From: Chloroflexota bacterium
GTDB taxonomy: Bacteria > Chloroflexota > Dormibacteria > Dormibacterales > Dormibacteraceae
Direction: 5' to 3'
Length of the DNA stretch: 7,673 bases
Assembly: GCA_005880755.1 (NCBI GenBank)
Contig: VBGV01000090.1
Location: forward strand, 1 to 7,673
Below, piece after piece: positions 6,089-7,673 of the stretch; within the stretch, counting starts at the first letter, position 1, and every line of letters begins with the position of its first letter. Made by a program: the position numbers and the translations under genes. The notes beneath the pieces are model-generated. The model was not told where the DNA came from. It saw nothing but the letters and a program-made list of their open reading frames with translations, and did no database searches.

Positions 6089-6951
6089 CACGCCCTCCTT
6101 GCGAGCTCGAGACTCAGGATTCGCTCTGCGTTGGAGTGAAACACGTTCTCCATCACCTCGTCGGCGTATCCAAGCCTCGACCATCCTTCGAAAAGCCGCT
6201 TGTGCGTGAGGCTCGGATAGTCACTGCCAAACATGATCTTGTCCTTGAGCCGGCGCGGGATGTCGCGCTTCAGCGACTCGGGAAAGTACTCGGGACCCCA
6301 GCCGGACGTCTCCCAGAACACATTGCCTTTGTGGAGACAGATCATGAGCACCTCATCGGTCCATGGCCAGCCGGGGTGCGCGGCGATGATCTTGAGCTGA
6401 GGAAAGTCTGCCGCTAGATCGTCGAGGGCCGGCATCGGCCGCGACATCTTCAGGCGCCGGCCCAGCCCGCCGGGCGTGCCTGCGCCCATGCCGGTGGTGC
6501 CGACGTCGATGAGCACGGGGACACCGAGCTCGCTGATCTTCTCGAAGAGCGGCCGCAGCCGGGGATCGTCGATGGAGAAATTCCCGCAAACGGGATGGAA
6601 GTGAAAGCCGATGAGGCCCAGATCCTTGATGGCGTGCTCCGCCTCATTGATCGCCGCCTCACCCTTCCACGGATCCACCGACGCCCACGCGTTGAGCACG
6701 ACGTCGGGATGGCGGTCGCGCAGCCCCGCCACGTAGTCATTGCTGCACGGCGGGCACCCGGTGACGGTCTCGGTGTCGAAGGCGACCATCAGCACCTGGA
6801 CGTCCGCCGCGCGCAGCTCGTCGATTACCTGCTGCTCGCTCAGTGGGGCCCACGGCCTGTGCCAGTAGGTTCGCAGCGCCTCGACGTATGGATGGATCGC
6901 GCTGAACCACTCCATCGTGTTCGGGTGGCAGTGGACGTCGATACGGCGCAT
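6088..6951 (-). CDS. Amidohydrolase_2 (ACMSD/resorcylate decarboxylase-like) protein
   Basis: The 287-residue TIM-barrel metal enzyme starts with the HxH motif (H7, H9 in DVHCHP). It has GFHFHPVCGNF (115-125), the characteristic GTTGMGAGTPGG (151-162), AAHPGWPWTDE (190-200, H192 matching the catalytic histidine) and GSDYP (242-246, D244 as metal ligand). Relatives are nonoxidative decarboxylases of aromatic acids or of ring-cleavage products such as 2-amino-3-carboxymuconate semialdehyde. An oddity is PVLIDVGTTG: relatives I recall have His where this protein has Asp149 (codon GAC, 6507-6505), a metal-ligand position in ACMSD. A G-to-C change in that codon would restore His. As the first gene of the operon, it could decarboxylate the catecholic acid before cleavage or its muconate product after. 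The start at 6951 follows the likely transcription start closely without a Shine-Dalgarno; ATG 6966 is an alternative. The TGATG overlap couples it to the dioxygenase. Confidence 0.88.
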   Translation of the reverse strand: MRRIDVHCHPNTMEWFSAIHPYVEALRTYWHRPWAPLSEQQVIDELRAADVQVLMVAFDTETVTGCPPCSNDYVAGLRDRHPDVVLNAWASVDPWKGEAAINEAEHAIKDLGLIGFHFHPVCGNFSIDDPRLRPLFEKISELGVPVLIDVGTTGMGAGTPGGLGRRLKMSRPMPALDDLAADFPQLKIIAAHPGWPWTDEVLMICLHKGNVFWETSGWGPEYFPESLKRDIPRRLKDKIMFGSDYPSLTHKRLFEGWSRLGYADEVMENVFHSNAERILSLELARRA

Positions 6952-6981
6952 GGTTGTTAACTGCATACACTGTCTCTCGCG
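6952..6981. promoter_or_regulatory. Divergent promoter/operator between amidohydrolase operon and gntR
   Basis: Only 30 bp separate the two start codons, so both promoters and any operator must overlap. Rightward, TACACT (6966-6971) is a plausible -10 giving a start near 6978, 4 nt before the gntR ATG. Leftward, TATGCA (6967-6962) would give a start near 6955, 4 nt before the amidohydrolase ATG. TGCATACA (6962-6969) resembles the TGTATACA-type core recalled for several GntR/FCD operators, and a GTTAAC palindrome (6956-6961) abuts it. No good -35 boxes are seen. Autoregulation and control of the operon by the GntR protein are inferred. Confidence 0.4.
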
Positions 6982-7673
6982 ATGGCGCAGGTGCAGAAAC
7001 GGCGGCGATCCAGCGTCTCGCTAGACGCTATCAAGCCATACCGCCGCAACGGGAGCACCACGCCAGGCTCACTCCATGAGCACCTGCGCCGGCTGATCCT
7101 CGACGGCGCGATCCCGAACGGAGCCAGCATCTCGCAGGTGGAGCTGGCGGAGCGCCTGGGCGTGAGCCGCACGCCCCTCCGCGAGGCGATGCGCATGCTG
7201 CAGGCGGAAGGCATCATCCACGCCGAGCACGGCCGGCGCACACGCGTGACCGCTCTGGACGTCGGCGACATCGACACCGTGTACGGCACCCGCGTGCTGA
7301 TGGAGGGTGCGGGGGTGCTGGTCACGGTGCCGCTGCTCGACCGCTCGAGGATCGACGATCTGGCCGAGGCGGTGAAGGAGATGCGCAAGCACGCATCCGA
7401 TCCCAACACGGAGCTGTGGGCGCGGGCGCACCGGCGGTTCCACCGCACCCTGATCCCAGAGGCCGGCCGCGAGTTTGCGCGCACGCTCGCCACGTACTTC
7501 GACCGTGCCGAAAGACTTCGCCGCATGTTCCAGACCGAGGAGATCGCAGGCGGCGTCCGCCTTAACGAGGAGCACGAGGCGATCCTTCGGGCCTGCAAGG
7601 CCAAGAACGCAAGCAAGGCAGCAGCGCTGGTGGCGCGACACTCGGCGCGCGCCGCGCTCACGCTCATGGCGCA
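6982..7673 (+). CDS. GntR-family regulator, FCD subfamily (3' end cut by window edge)
   Basis: 230 residues are visible with no stop, so the gene runs off the window; typical FCD proteins are 220-250 residues, so little is missing. After about 30 basic residues comes the winged helix-turn-helix, SQVELAERLGVSRTPLREAMRMLQAEG (51-77), with the hallmark SRTPLREA. The C-terminal helical FCD domain starts near YGTRVLMEG (101-109) and holds HRRFH (150-154), NEEHEAIL (195-202) and ALVARH (215-220). FCD domains bind a metal and a carboxylate effector, often through a DxxFH motif plus two later histidines. Here H154, H198 and H220 are present but the Asp is His150. It probably represses the divergent ring-cleavage operon and itself, released by a pathway acid; that is inference. 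There is no Shine-Dalgarno before ATG 6982, so a leaderless or very short leader is likely. Confidence 0.92.
   Translation, partial: MAQVQKRRRSSVSLDAIKPYRRNGSTTPGSLHEHLRRLILDGAIPNGASISQVELAERLGVSRTPLREAMRMLQAEGIIHAEHGRRTRVTALDVGDIDTVYGTRVLMEGAGVLVTVPLLDRSRIDDLAEAVKEMRKHASDPNTELWARAHRRFHRTLIPEAGREFARTLATYFDRAERLRRMFQTEEIAGGVRLNEEHEAILRACKAKNASKAAALVARHSARAALTLMA

Noticed and set aside
6089..6184. 32-residue extension of the dioxygenase
   Set aside because: It lies within the amidohydrolase gene in another frame; the strong AAGGAGG and the VOC fold start place initiation at 6088.
6957..7667. A 236-codon minus-strand open frame over the right edge
   Set aside because: Its translation is Ser/Arg-rich low-complexity sequence antisense to a clear GntR/FCD regulator with intact motifs.

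Overview
This is a gene-dense, GC-rich window (roughly two thirds G+C by eye) that reads as part of a bacterial catabolic island for an aromatic carboxylic acid. The taxon cannot be named from the sequence. The high GC, the apparently leaderless or very short-leader starts, and a luciferase-like protein of the type often tied to coenzyme F420 would fit an actinobacterium, a chloroflexote or a related soil lineage. That is inference only. No tRNA, rRNA, CRISPR array, insertion sequence or phage gene was seen.

The left half (about 76-3295) holds three genes. A luciferase-like (LLM-class) oxidoreductase runs leftward. Divergent from it, a MarR-family regulator runs rightward and overlaps by ATGA an aryl-acid AMP ligase of the EntE/DhbE family. 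The MarR and LLM genes are separated by only 29 bp, which hold two overlapping -10 elements facing opposite ways and AAGTAGT repeats that could be the MarR operator.

The right half (about 3292-6951) is a leftward four-gene operon: amidohydrolase (ACMSD/resorcylate decarboxylase superfamily), two-module extradiol ring-cleavage dioxygenase, fumarylacetoacetate hydrolase (FAH) family enzyme, and MDR/quinone-oxidoreductase-type reductase. Each junction overlaps by 1 or 4 nt. A divergent GntR/FCD regulator starts 30 bp beyond the operon and runs off the right edge with about 230 residues visible. The two halves meet tail to tail at 3292-3295, where the ligase and reductase stop codons share one CTAG inside a 22-bp near-perfect palindrome.

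A working model (inference): the ligase activates a 2-hydroxybenzoate-type acid, possibly salicylate, since its pocket carries the Cys/Leu pair recalled for salicylate enzymes. The LLM protein and MDR reductase carry out redox steps. The dioxygenase opens a catecholic ring, the amidohydrolase removes a carboxylate before or after cleavage, and the FAH enzyme processes the ring-cleavage product. Two ligand-responsive regulators, MarR and GntR, each sit at a divergent promoter. No carrier protein, NRPS, classical ring hydroxylase, thioesterase or transporter is visible, so the entry and exit of the pathway lie outside the window or are novel.
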